From NCBI GenBank assembly GCA_037179385.1, contig CM074189.1, positions 24,551,648-24,615,647 of the forward strand: a stretch of DNA of 64,000 nt, given 5' to 3'. Position 1 is the first letter of the stretch; every line of letters begins with the position of its first letter. This stretch comes from Holothuria scabra (taxonomy: Eukaryota; Echinodermata; Holothuroidea; Aspidochirotida; Holothuriidae). The position numbers were made by a program, and so were the translations under genes. Positions 1 through 11,000 of the stretch are shown here, piece by piece. Under the pieces are notes generated by a model. That model searched no databases and was not told where the DNA came from. It worked only from the letters and a program-made list of their open reading frames with translations.

Positions 1-1500
1 CACGAGAGGTCAATAGGTAAATTCCTTAGAAGTTGCTTGTAAACATGGTATCTCAAGAAGGGTAAGAGTGACTTATCTCATTTTTGGTGTGTGCATTGGC
101 CATATTGAGTAGATGATCCCTATTGATTTTCGTGGAGATTAAAGGTCATTTGGGGTCATGAGAGGTCAAAAGGTCAAAACTTCGTAAACACGATATCTCA
201 AGAACGGTACATGTGTTTATGCTCATATTTGGTGTGTGGGTTGGTCATATTGAGTAGATGATCCCTATGGATTTTCGTGGAGGTCAAAGGTCATTTGGGG
301 TTACGAGAGGTCAATAGGTAAATTCCCGAGAAATTGCTTGTAAACACAGTATCTCAAGAACGGTAAATGTGACTAATCTCATATTTGGTGTGTGCATTGG
401 CCATATTGAGTAGATGATCCCTATCGATTTTCGTGGAGATCAAAGGTCATTTAGGGTCACCAGAAGTCAAAAGGTCAAAACTTCTTAAACACGATATCTC
501 AAGAACGGTACATGTGACTATGCTCATATTTGGTGTGTGGGTTGGTCATATTGAGTAGATGATCCCTATTGTTTTTGGTTGAGATCAAAGGTCATTTGGG
601 GTCACCAGAGGTCAAAAGGTCAAAACTTCGTAAACACGATAACTCGAGAACGGTACGTGTGACTATGCTCATATTTAGTGTGTAGGTTGGTCATATTGAG
701 TAGATGATCCCTATCGATTTTCGTGGAGGTCAAAGGTCATTTGGGGTCACGAGAGGTCAATAGGTGAATTCCCTAGAAATTGCTTGTAAACACGGTATCT
801 CAAGAACGGTAAGTGTGACTAATCTCCTATTTGGTGTGTGCATTGGCCATATTGAGTAGATGATCCCTATCGATTTTTGTGGAGATCAAAGGTCATGTGG
901 GGTCACCAGAAGTCAAAAGGTCAAAACTTCGTAAACACAATATCTCGAGAACGGTACATGTGACTATGTTCATTTTTAATGTGTGGGTTGGTCATATTGA
1001 GTAGATGATCCCTATCGATTTTCGTGGAGGTCAAAGTTCCTTTGGGATCACGAGAGGTCAATAGGTAAATTCCTTAGAAATTGCTTGTAAACACGGATTC
1101 TCAAGAAGAGTAAGTGTGACTAATGTCATATTTGGTGTGTGCATTGGCCATATTGAGAAGATGATGCCTATTGTTTCTGGTGGAGGTCAAAGGTCATTTG
1201 GGGTCATGAGAGGTCAAAAGGTCAAAACTTCGTAAACACGATATCTCAAGAACGGTACATGTGTTTATGCTCATATTTGGCGAGTGTGTTGGCCATATTG
1301 AGTAGATGTTCCCTATTGTTTTTTGTGGAGGCCAAAGGTCATTTGGGGTCATGAGAGGTCAAAAGGTCAGAACTTCGTAAACACGGTATCTCAAGAACGG
1401 TACACGTGACTGTGCTCATATTTAGTGTGTGGATTGGTCATATTTAGTAGATGATCCCTATTGATTTTCCCAAAGGTCAAAGTTCATTTGGAGTCAGCAT
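1..1500. repeat. Tandem satellite-like array, ~145/156-bp units rich in AGGTCA half-sites
   Basis: A landmark word (GAGTAGATGATCCCTAT) recurs at about 107, 252, 408, 553, 698, 854, 999, 1155, 1300 and 1445, giving spacings of 145 or 156 bases. Two monomer types (with and without an 11-base difference) therefore alternate irregularly. Each unit carries several AGGTCA or GGTCA words, including perfect direct repeats with 1-base spacing (281-293, 727-739, 1184-1196) and 2-base spacing (163-176). No coding potential is seen. The array runs off the left edge of the window, and degenerate half-units continue to about 1720. Confidence 0.9.
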
Positions 1501-2724
1501 GTTCAAAGCCTGACAAGCTTTCCTGCACACTCTTTCAAGAAAGGTCACTTGTAGGGTCCTGTAACTTGTCATGTAGATGGCACATAGTGAATACATGGTC
1601 CCAGAAGTTTTTGGTGGAGGTCAAATGTCATTTGGGTTCACGACGGGCAAGGGGGATCTCAAGATTGGATGCCTTGCATGTGTACTTTGTGGGCACATTA
1701 TGGAGCCCTGCTAATTGAAAAACATTGCAAAGCAATGTCAATGTGAAAAAAGGCCTTACATTTCAGCAGCAAGGAATCACTAAGCCTTTTGGCTTTCTGG
1801 TTATTGTCTGGGTTGCTCACTTTTCAAGTCTGGCTATTCCCAGACAATAAGGATTAAATAGGGCAATACTTTCATCCCAATCCAAAATTGCCAATACTTT
1901 AATTGTTTCTTTTGCTAAAATCAAAACACCCTTCCTTACACATTCAAAACATGAGTCTTGACTGATTGGCTTTCCTTGCACAGGATAGTATGCATGTAAA
2001 CTCCAGAGGCAAATTCCTATTCTTGATAAAGCAGGCTGAAACCTAGACCTTGAAAAATGCACAGTTAATTAGTTAATGGTAGTTAATTAGTTAATGGTAG
2101 TTAGAGGTTTGCCTGAGGAGGGTGGTGGACCCTTTTCCAAACAACAAATCCCTGCTTTAAGTATCCCATAGTTTGTCCACTTATGCTCTTAAAGGTATGG
2201 AGACTAGGGACATGCAACCAAAAGGAGCTGTTCTCATACCATTAGTGGTAAAAATTTGCCCCATTTACCTCTCAGTTAATGCTGCCAATAATGTATTCAC
2301 TGCTAGTCATTTTATGGAGTAGATTTTCTCAGGATTCCTGTTATAAAACAGAGTTTATTTGTTTGATAGAAATGTAGAAAAAAATAGACCTTAACATGTT
2401 TCCAGTGTGCATTCATGTTTTGAGAACATTGTGCCGCAGGTTCTGGACTTGTGATCTAAGTATTGCTGGTTTGGCTCTTGCCTGGGTCATGACATTGTAT
2501 TCTTTGGCAAGTTGTTTCATCTCAATTTTATTTCTCTGCGCAGGTGTGAGATGGGTACCGGTTAGGTTAGTTGTCACTGGACTCAGCATAAGAACTGCTG
2601 CTGCACTTGAGAGATTCTCTCAGTGACCTTTTGTTCATTCAGTGGGAGTCATGATGTGCTGTCCCTTTGATTATGCTTGCCTATGTATTGGTAAATTTCA
2701 AATGAAAATGTTATATGGTTGTTA

Positions 2725-3090
2725 CTCCAAATAATGATAATAATAATAATAAATAATAGTGCTATTTATAAAGCGCTTTTCTCAAAAACGCTTAAAGAGC
2801 TGTACAAGAAAAGATTTAAAACGAAATACGAAGCACCAAAATTACACAGATAAAATCAAAACTTAAAACGTAGAAAATAACAAAAAAGCTTAAAATACAA
2901 GAACAGTGATCAGTTTAAACTATTAAAAAAAAAAGATTTTCAAATTCCTTTTAAAATTATGAAAATTAGTTTAAGAACCCACATTAGCAGACAGGCTGTT
3001 CCAAACCTCAGGGGCAGCAACAGTAAAAGATCTGGCCCCATAACACTTAGTTTTAGAAATTGGAGGATGGGAAAGAAAAAATTCAAATGA
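2725..3090. repeat. Interspersed repeat with GCGCTTT core and AAT microsatellite head
   Basis: The segment begins with an (AAT)n run. A GCGCTTTTC box and the segment AGAGCTGTACAAG follow, and it ends in a block containing CAGGGGCAGCAACAG and GATCTGGCCCC. This layout is typical of a dispersed repeat in marine invertebrate genomes. That assignment is from memory of pattern, not a search. Boundaries are approximate. Confidence 0.45.
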
Positions 3091-4317
3091 ATGAGAAAAC
3101 ACAGGAAGTATTTTTCAAAGGAAATATATTTTGAAGTCAGTGTTCATTGACACAGAATGATAGATTATACAAAAGAAACCATTTCATGTACATTCACTTC
3201 TTTTCAAGAAGTACGTTTCTCACAAATAAGAAATTAATAAAGTTATTTGTTTCTCAAGGGTACATTGCTCCAAAATTTGAAGGGGCTTATTCAGTTGGTA
3301 TTGATAATTTGATGAGTGTTATAGGGTCACTACCATATATATATATAGTTATCAAAATGAGTCAAGTTTAATATAAAGCAATTACAGAAAAGGTTAAATT
3401 TCGAATTTTTATGGTGTACTGACTTGCAACAGTGTTGTGGATAATATGAAAACCAAAGTTTCAGGCCACAAATTTTTGAAAACAGACTAAAATCTTTCAG
3501 TACTCACTCATATAACAGTTATTTGTATGTAGGATACTGGGATTGTCTAAGTTTGACCATTTGTCTCTGATATGTGTAGAAAACATAAAGGTTTGGAAAA
3601 ATTTGTTGAATTCATGAACCAACTCAGTTAGCCACTAAAAAAGATCCCGTTAAACAGTTACTTCTCTAACTGTTATTGTGTATGATAACATTTTGAGGAA
3701 ATAAAACTATTTCTGTTCCTTACTTGTGAAACCGAATGCCGTTTTGTCTTTATACCATTTTGATGCATTTAAAATGCATTATTTCTCGCTAAGATACCCC
3801 CTGAGTACCTGGACTGATGAGAACTGTTTGAAAGGGAGTGATTTCCACACTGACTTACACTAATGGTAATGGTAAATTACAATTACAATTACAACTAACC
3901 TAATCCATTACCCTTTCAAAACATACAGTCTTATATAATAGATGGAAAAGGTGGTTCAAGAAGCTCATAGTTTAACAGTGCACTTCAGCTGGATTATGTG
4001 TAGGTTGGAATTTCATTAGATTTCTTAAAGAGAAATAAAATACTTTAACTTATAGCACAACGTGAGTTTTCTCAGATAATTTATTGCCTCTACAAAAAAA
4101 ATTACATGGAGTAAATGTTATTCATTATTTCTACAATTATGTTATTTGCTAGGAACTTGCCAACCATTGTATAGTTAGTAACTGAAGTTGAATGTAGTTT
4201 CACGGCCCAGTTTTGTATCTAGTGGTTTAAGTCGTGCCGCCAGTGTTAAGTACATGTTTGATGCAGAAGCGTCAATCTCCATTCGAATGTGCGGGAGAAA
4301 ATTTACTAAGTAAAAAT

Positions 4318-4580
4318 CTTAAAGGGCAGGAGCAGTCATCCCAACTTGAAGCAGTGTAGTAGACTGTCCAGTTTCATGATTGGCTGTTGAGAGTCATGTG
4401 ACAACATTTTTACTCCTCAAATCTGAAATTTACTAGAAGTAACTGCTTGGTTTACCTTACATATGTTGCATTGAAGTCATAAAATATTATGAAAGATTCT
4501 TTGAAGAGAAATAAGACAAGAATTGTTGTATTTAGCTGTTGCTTCAAAATAGGTTTAGAGGGACTGCTCTTGACCTTTAA
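4318..4580 (+). mobile_element. MITE family B copy 1 (AGCAGTC termini)
   Basis: The element is bounded by CTTAAAGGGCAGGAGCAGTC on the left and GACTGCTCTTGACCTTTAAG on the right, an imperfect terminal inverted repeat. Its interior has the block ATGATTGGCTGTTGAGAGTC. Related copies occur at 9210-9470, 37144-37442 and 63186-63498, with a partial one near 27020-27210. No ORF is present, so it is non-autonomous. Confidence 0.8.
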
Positions 4581-4663
4581 GTCAACTGGTGTTTTCCACA
4601 ATATGTGTGTTGCCCACAGTTCCCTCGCCCTTTGTCGTTCCTTCCCTTGGCTATATCCATGTG

Positions 4664-4932
4664 CATGGGCGTCCGCAGAAAAAAGTCAGGGGGGGGGGGG
4701 AACCTCCGAGTCACCATGAATTGACACAAAGCGTGCGAAAATTTCAGCCCAAAATGCAGCCCAGATCCCCTGAAATGGCATTTCTAAAGCGTACTTTTCG
4801 CATAGAAACTTGGAAAACTTGTTTTGTGCCGGTTTTTGCTTTGATTTTTATACCCTTTTTTCAAATTTTTGATTTTCCAGGGGGTGGGGCAAGTGCCCCC
4901 CCCCCCCTTGCCCATAGCTGCGGACGCCCATG
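4664..4932 (-). mobile_element. MITE family I copy 1 (CATGGGCGTCCGCAG termini)
   Basis: It has perfect 15-base terminal inverted repeats CATGGGCGTCCGCAG and CTGCGGACGCCCATG. The interior has G- and C-runs next to each end and a conserved block of about 180 bases. A second copy lies at 55281-55563 in the opposite orientation. The open frames on both strands inside this element are by-products of its composition. Confidence 0.85.
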
Positions 4933-7300
4933 TCCGTGTGTACAGAAGAGCAACTGTCCAGTGCAGATGAACAGGGTATACAATTATATTCATTGTTTGT
5001 TGTATCCTCAACTTCTATTGGTTCATTCGAGTCAAGTCACTGTGCATCGGCCCAGGATAAACTCATAATGATGGATATATACTCTTATCAAATGTTGTAT
5101 TTTCATGGGAAATTTTACGTTTTTCGTCTTTTAAAGCAAAATATCATTTTGTATGGATGAATAAGCTTAAACAACTGGGATTCATGTCCATTAGAGCAGA
5201 ATAACGCTATAAGTCTTGGGGTTAATTTTGTTGCTGTGGACCACCTGCATTAACACTATGGGTGTGTATTTTCCTGAGCGCTCAATGCACGCACCCATGT
5301 CAGGCACGGATCCAGGTGGGTGGGGGGAGGGGGCGGGCTTTTATGGCCTCAGCCCTCCCTTCTTCGCCACATCAACAATAAAACATATCGGAAATTAGCA
5401 GTGCAACTCCCTCACACAAAAGTTTCTTTTAACTTCACCCCCCTCCCCCTTTTTTTTTTTTGGAATATCTGGATCCGCGCCTGCATGTTTATCTTTAAAC
5501 GTCTCTACATTCTTACGCTGGTGATCAAAAGGTGCTTGACATATGTCACTCTGTTATCATTGAGACAAAGTCTGTTCCACCTTCTTTCAATACTTCATTT
5601 TTTACACCTTTCCTTATTATTTATATTGAATTGCTCGAAGATACGTCCATGAACCAAATCATTTGTCACCTTGAAATGGCATCACCTTGGAAACTGTTAA
5701 TTGAAATTTTTAGCATAATGTACAAATTGTATCGGATAGGAATGCTATTTGTAATAGTTTGCGTAAGAATATACCTTTTCTAATACTGTATTGTAATCTA
5801 CGCTGCCATCTCTTCAGTTGTATTGTTTGCAAATGTTTCAGCGTCATAAGGTCTAAATAATTTGACCGAAAATAGGGACAGGATGGGGGACGCTGTTTTC
5901 AAGTGTGATAGAGAGTTGTATTCACGATGCGGGGGATTTCAGAAACTCCAGTCTCTAACCACATTATTGGGGCTATTCCATGCCTGACACACCCACACAT
6001 CCAGTCTTTAACCACTTCATTTGGGGCTCTTCCCATACCTGAGACACCCTCACACCCTAGTTAGCACAAACTAAGTAACTCTGCCCCAAACAGTTTTCAG
6101 GTACAATTTCAGTTGTTCGATTTCCCCCAGAACAGGTTAATTTTAGCCTGTCTAACACTAGGGGTGTATCAGAAAGTTTCTTTTGATGGGGGTGCAAACT
6201 CATTTATCACAATAATTGGAAGGTGAAGCACATTCAAACATGCTTGACGGCCTAACGGCCTAAAGAACGGGTTCGCGCTCTTGTTGTACGCGTTCCCGGA
6301 CCCGCCGACGGTGTAGGGACTGGTGTGACGTGTGTGTGTGAAAATAATCTAGACCATGTACCTCCGTACGACCTACTTTTATACAATTGTTGTTGAATAG
6401 CTTCATTGAGACACATTGTGAAGCTAACCTGCTGCAATGAGTTCAAGACGGATACACTACAATTAATCTTGGTACACTGACTGGACTGAGAAAGTTTGGA
6501 GCCTACCAAAGACTTCAAAATATCGTAAACGTAAAAATGTTGAATTATCATAGAGCTATCCGTGAAAACTGGTTTTATCGACGACGGAGAGCTTTTCGTC
6601 TCAGTCTCCTATTAGCCCACGAAATTGTTCCATAACACCATTTGTAGGGACATTCAGTATGAGAGGTGCACCGGTGATATATTTACATAAAACTCTATAC
6701 AAACGTCGCTCATTGACACAGGTGAAAGTTGATTTCCGTTTTTATGGGAACATCTCTACCTCTGTTCCCCAGGCATGAATAACCAACCGGGGAAATTGGC
6801 AAAGGTAGGCGGGCAAAAATTTCACCTGAAGTGATAGCTTTTACGGTTGCAATATATAGAGAGCCATTCTGGAGCCTCTAGCTAGGTCCAAAGCAAAAAC
6901 CTGACGGGGTCTTGGTTTTGGCATTTCGCAAGTAAAACTAAGTTTTAGGACAGGTGTATTTTTCTTTAGTTGATAAGTGGAAACTGGTTTTATTTACGTG
7001 ACATGCATGAATAATCTGAAAAAATGCACAGACAGTTTTATAACTCTTATTAGGTCAGGGGAAATAACATATTTCTTCTTTAAGACGAGACAGAATGAAA
7101 TACATAGGCTTGACTTCTAAATTTTGCCATTAGATATTGGTAACCAAATGAACCTCAACTTTATTCCGATTGGCCAACCGGTTGTACGTGTTACAAGGGC
7201 TCATTGCATTAACGTGTAGGCCTATTTGTATATCAAAACCAAAATGGGCATATATGCTTATGTATTTTATTGTACTATTTACTCCTTGAAAACCTAATAC

Positions 7301-7547
7301 TCTCACCCAAAACAGTTCCAATCCTCCTAACCTACTTGATTAAACCCCTCTTACAATTGTCTTAAATTCATCCTCATCCGAACTTAAACTCAGTCTATTG
7401 CTCCAGCTTTATTATGTAAAAACCTTAATGTAATGTGAAATAAAAACACTCTCAGTAAAGTACATATAATGTGTAATATGACCTTCGGTACTCTGTATTT
7501 TTTAACTTCTTGTCAATCACAAAGCTGTGCCAATTGAGAGTTTTTGT
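7301..7547 (+). mobile_element. MITE family A copy (diverged, end-truncated)
   Basis: This stretch matches the family whose full copies sit at 34579-34866, 46064-46360, 50010-50310 and 57494-57800. It starts with CTCTCACCCAAAACAGTTCC and ends near GCCAATTGAGAGTTTTTGTG. The outer TTAAAGG ends are not recognisable. Confidence 0.65.
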
Positions 7548-7962
7548 GGACTACTGCAAAATTGTAGAAGCGCGAGGACCGTTACAAAACTTCATTATAA
7601 ACGAGAAAACTCAACAACAGAAAAGCAGTTATAGATCTACCCTCATATCCATAAAAACGTTATTAAAATTTTATACGTTTCGGGAACATGTGCTATCCTT
7701 GATCAATAAATGACAAATAAAAAAAATAAAAAAAAAAACAGAGAAAGCAGAGGGAAAAAGGCACTGACGGAAAAAAACTCTATCAAATGCGGCCTAAGTG
7801 TAAATTTTAAAATGATTGGTATCAATCTTTTTCTTACACACAATGTTATGTACAAAACGGACACCTGTAACTGAGCATGCTTGATCCAAGAAGCTGGAAG
7901 AGTACGCATGTCTGAGAGACTTGAGCGAGCAATCTCCTCCTCTTCCAGCTGAGATCGTGTCA

Positions 7963-8043
7963 TCACTGAGTAGGTGAGTGTGGCACGTAATTATTAAATT
8001 CTCCCTTCGAGTCAGTTTCATCTTTGACTTTGTCATCCTGTGT
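7963..8043 (-). CDS. Gene B exon 16: C-terminal tail and stop
   Basis: Phase 0, 81 nt, from acceptor CTTTCTTTCAG to TGA at 7963-7965. The acidic/basic tail contains NNYVPHSP, a possible tyrosine docking motif (inference). An alternative acceptor six bases further in would only drop two residues. Confidence 0.75.
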   Translation of the reverse strand, partial: TQDDKVKDETDSKGEFNNYVPHSPTQ

Positions 8044-11000
8044 CTGAAAGAAAAGGAAACGCATCAGTGAGTTGATTATTTTATTCGAGAACAAGATGGA
8101 GGGAGACTAGGTAAGGAATAAACTGCATTTGTCGGACTATTGTTAGTTAATAAACTGCTGATACTCCAAATTTGGAGTAAGTAACGTACGAGGTGAAATC
8201 TAGCCCGTCATTTCTTTCAAATATGGAGTCGAGACGGGCCATTCACCAATAACAATCCGACAAATGTGGTTTATTTATTTGCTACCACCCCAAAAAATGT
8301 TCTTTTGGGAGTTTACTTTCTGGTGGCTTTCTAGTGTCTTCTGCAAGTCGTTATAACGGCCGATGTGTTGGAGAATAACCTGACAGTGCTTAACCAATCA
8401 GAATGCAGGATTCTAAAAAACCAGTCAGTAGAGGGTAAAACTTTTAGTGTTTTCCTAACCATTCGAATAATGTTGCATTCCAACACAAAAGTGTATATAA
8501 TTACATGAAAGCAGGCAGGTCTAGATGAAACGAAATTCAGACAAATTGCAATATCAACAGATTGTTATTTTTGGATAAGTCCGCTTTATAAAATAAAACT
8601 CCATCTGCAAGACTACCATGATAATTTAAAGGTAGTCTGACACGTCAGCAAATTGACCTGACTTCACTTGGCAGTTATGGAGTGAACTTTTCTAAGGAAA
8701 ACTCCGCCGGAATTATTTCAATATCTTTTACGGTACGTTCTGTAGATTTACCTCTTGAAAGTTTGAATGTTTCTCAAGAAACTTGCTGCTTATGCAAAAA
8801 TAATGATGTGCAGTGTTGCATATATAGTGTTGACATTTCTTTTGTTAACCCTATATAAGTTATCTCTTATCACATAATTTGTGGTTTGGTAATTGATGCT
8901 GATGATTTTCAAGGACACAAATTAAACTTCCAAAATAAAACCCTCAGGACAAACAAATGTTACAACTGTCCTTGAAAAGAAGATTGTAAAAACAAAGGAT
9001 AACATTAGCCATACATGGTGTGTCCCTCCCATGACACTACAAGATTTGCATATTGAGCTCATATTTATTAATGATTAAGTGAAAATCAGAAATTTTCTTG
9101 TAAAGTGGCCAATTTGTGATGGATTTTAATGAAAATTGTGACTATTTTCATGGTTTTTAATGCTTTTTACAGCCAATACCCAATTTTGTCATTTTCATGT
9201 CACACTACTTAAGGTAAGGAGCAGTCCCCCCAAACTTATTTTGAAGAAAAAGCTGAATAACACAATTTTCACCTTATTTCTCTTCAAAGTGTGTTTCATT
9301 ACATTTTATGACTTTACCTTTGCATATTCAAGGTAAACCAACAGTTATTTCTGGTAAATTTCACATTTGAAGAGAAAAAAACATTGTCACATGACTCTCA
9401 ACAGCCAATCATGAAACTGGACAGTCTACTACACTTCTTCAATTTGGGATGACTGCTCCGGCCCTTTAAGCAAGATTGTTAATTCAGTTCAACAGATGTA
9501 CCTTGAATGAATAAACTTAAAAAGTGAAACATGAAGAGTGAAATGAAATATGTTCATTAATGATAAATACTCACATCGAATTGAATACAGTGATACTCAT
9601 TTTGCAAGTTTAAAAGAGCTTCCTCCAGTTCCTCTAAGGATGGTCTAGTCTTTGGATCTAGAGACCAGCAGGGTTTTATAACTTGGAAGCTGTAACAGCG
9701 TAGCAAAAAGTAAGTTAATTTCAAATACGCCTATTTTTAATTTAAATGATTTTTTTTTAAATTTATCTAGTTCGCTTCAACCAAAAAGTTGCAAGTGAGA
9801 CTATCAACCCAGATGCACAACCAAAGTTTGGTTCGTTTGGTATACTTTCACTTTTTCATTGTTCAGATGTATTTGTTTATGACAACGAAGTTTTACTTAA
9901 CCAAGCAACACAAAGTCATGTTTTTGTGTTTCGTGTCGACGGATACCACTCTCTTGGCCTGTGCTTGGCTTTCGCCTGCATTCAGTCATCATTCACAAAA
10001 TTTATATTATTAAGAAACGAAGCTAAACTGCTTAATGATCGTCAATAGAAAATTAGGTAATCAGGTTAGTTCCTTTCATAGGAACACTCCATCTGAATAT
10101 AAGTCTCTCACTCACACTGGAAATGGACAAGAACCCAATTGGTCAAGCTTCTGATAGATTTTCAAGTGTTCTGTCTTGTGTGCGTCCAATGGTATATTTT
10201 TCCCTGTTGAATATATGATGTTAACTGCGTTGATGAATACATATTGGTAAACGCATGTAAATACTGTATGTTCTAAAGCCAAAACGATTTCTTGAATATG
10301 ATACTGGTCAGATGAGTATGTAGGCCTAATGGCTCTTTCGAGCCGCAACGTATTAAAAGCCATTTTTGTATATATTAAAGAGAAACAAATTCTTAGCATT
10401 CTGGTGAGTTTTTTTTTTATTAATTTCCTTTGTTTGGTTCTTGATATTAGCTATTGGAATGTGACGATTTTTAACATAAAATGAACTTCAAGCAAGCAAG
10501 GGTGATGTCATGAATTCACATTTTAAGACAATCTTTATATCCATTCATAATTTACCACCAATTTTATGAAATTAAACTGTTATTTTTTGATACCATGGGT
10601 GCATTATGAGCAACGGAAGTTTAAGAGCTTTATATGCCTTAGGCGGGGCAAGATATCATTCATAGCCATTTTAAGGTCAAATTAATAGGATGACAAATAA
10701 AGAAAACATAAAACACTGTCCAGCAATGTGAATCCATTACAGCTGCTTCCTTCAAGTGCACTATTACAGAAAATGTGTCAACTTAGGTTGCTAATATCTC
10801 GAGAAACAAACATGGGAAATAAATGAAACTTTTATCAGAATGCTCACAATGTTCCTCTTTGACATATCAAACATAAATTTGGTTCTGGACTTTTCTTTTA
10901 GGCCGGTATTACATATGACGTATTCTTATGATAATCTGCACTGGTAGAAAGTATCACGCACATTAAAGAAAAACTTGTATACATGTTGAATTTCCTGCCT

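Larger units (their letters stand above)
1721..7962. other. Repeat-bearing flank between satellite array and gene B
   Basis: I see no convincing exon here. Recognisable contents are an interspersed repeat at 2730-3090, MITE copies at 4318-4580, 4664-4932 and 7301-7547, and a short direct repeat (AGTTAATTAGTTAATGGT) near 2064-2100. Gene B's 3' UTR must start below 7963, but I found no clear polyadenylation signal close to the stop. Confidence 0.5.

Noticed and set aside
4589..5068. 159-aa plus-strand frame and its minus-strand partner, with similar frames at 55184-55474
   Set aside because: They lie within the family I MITE and recur in both orientations with the element. There is no domain and no splice context.
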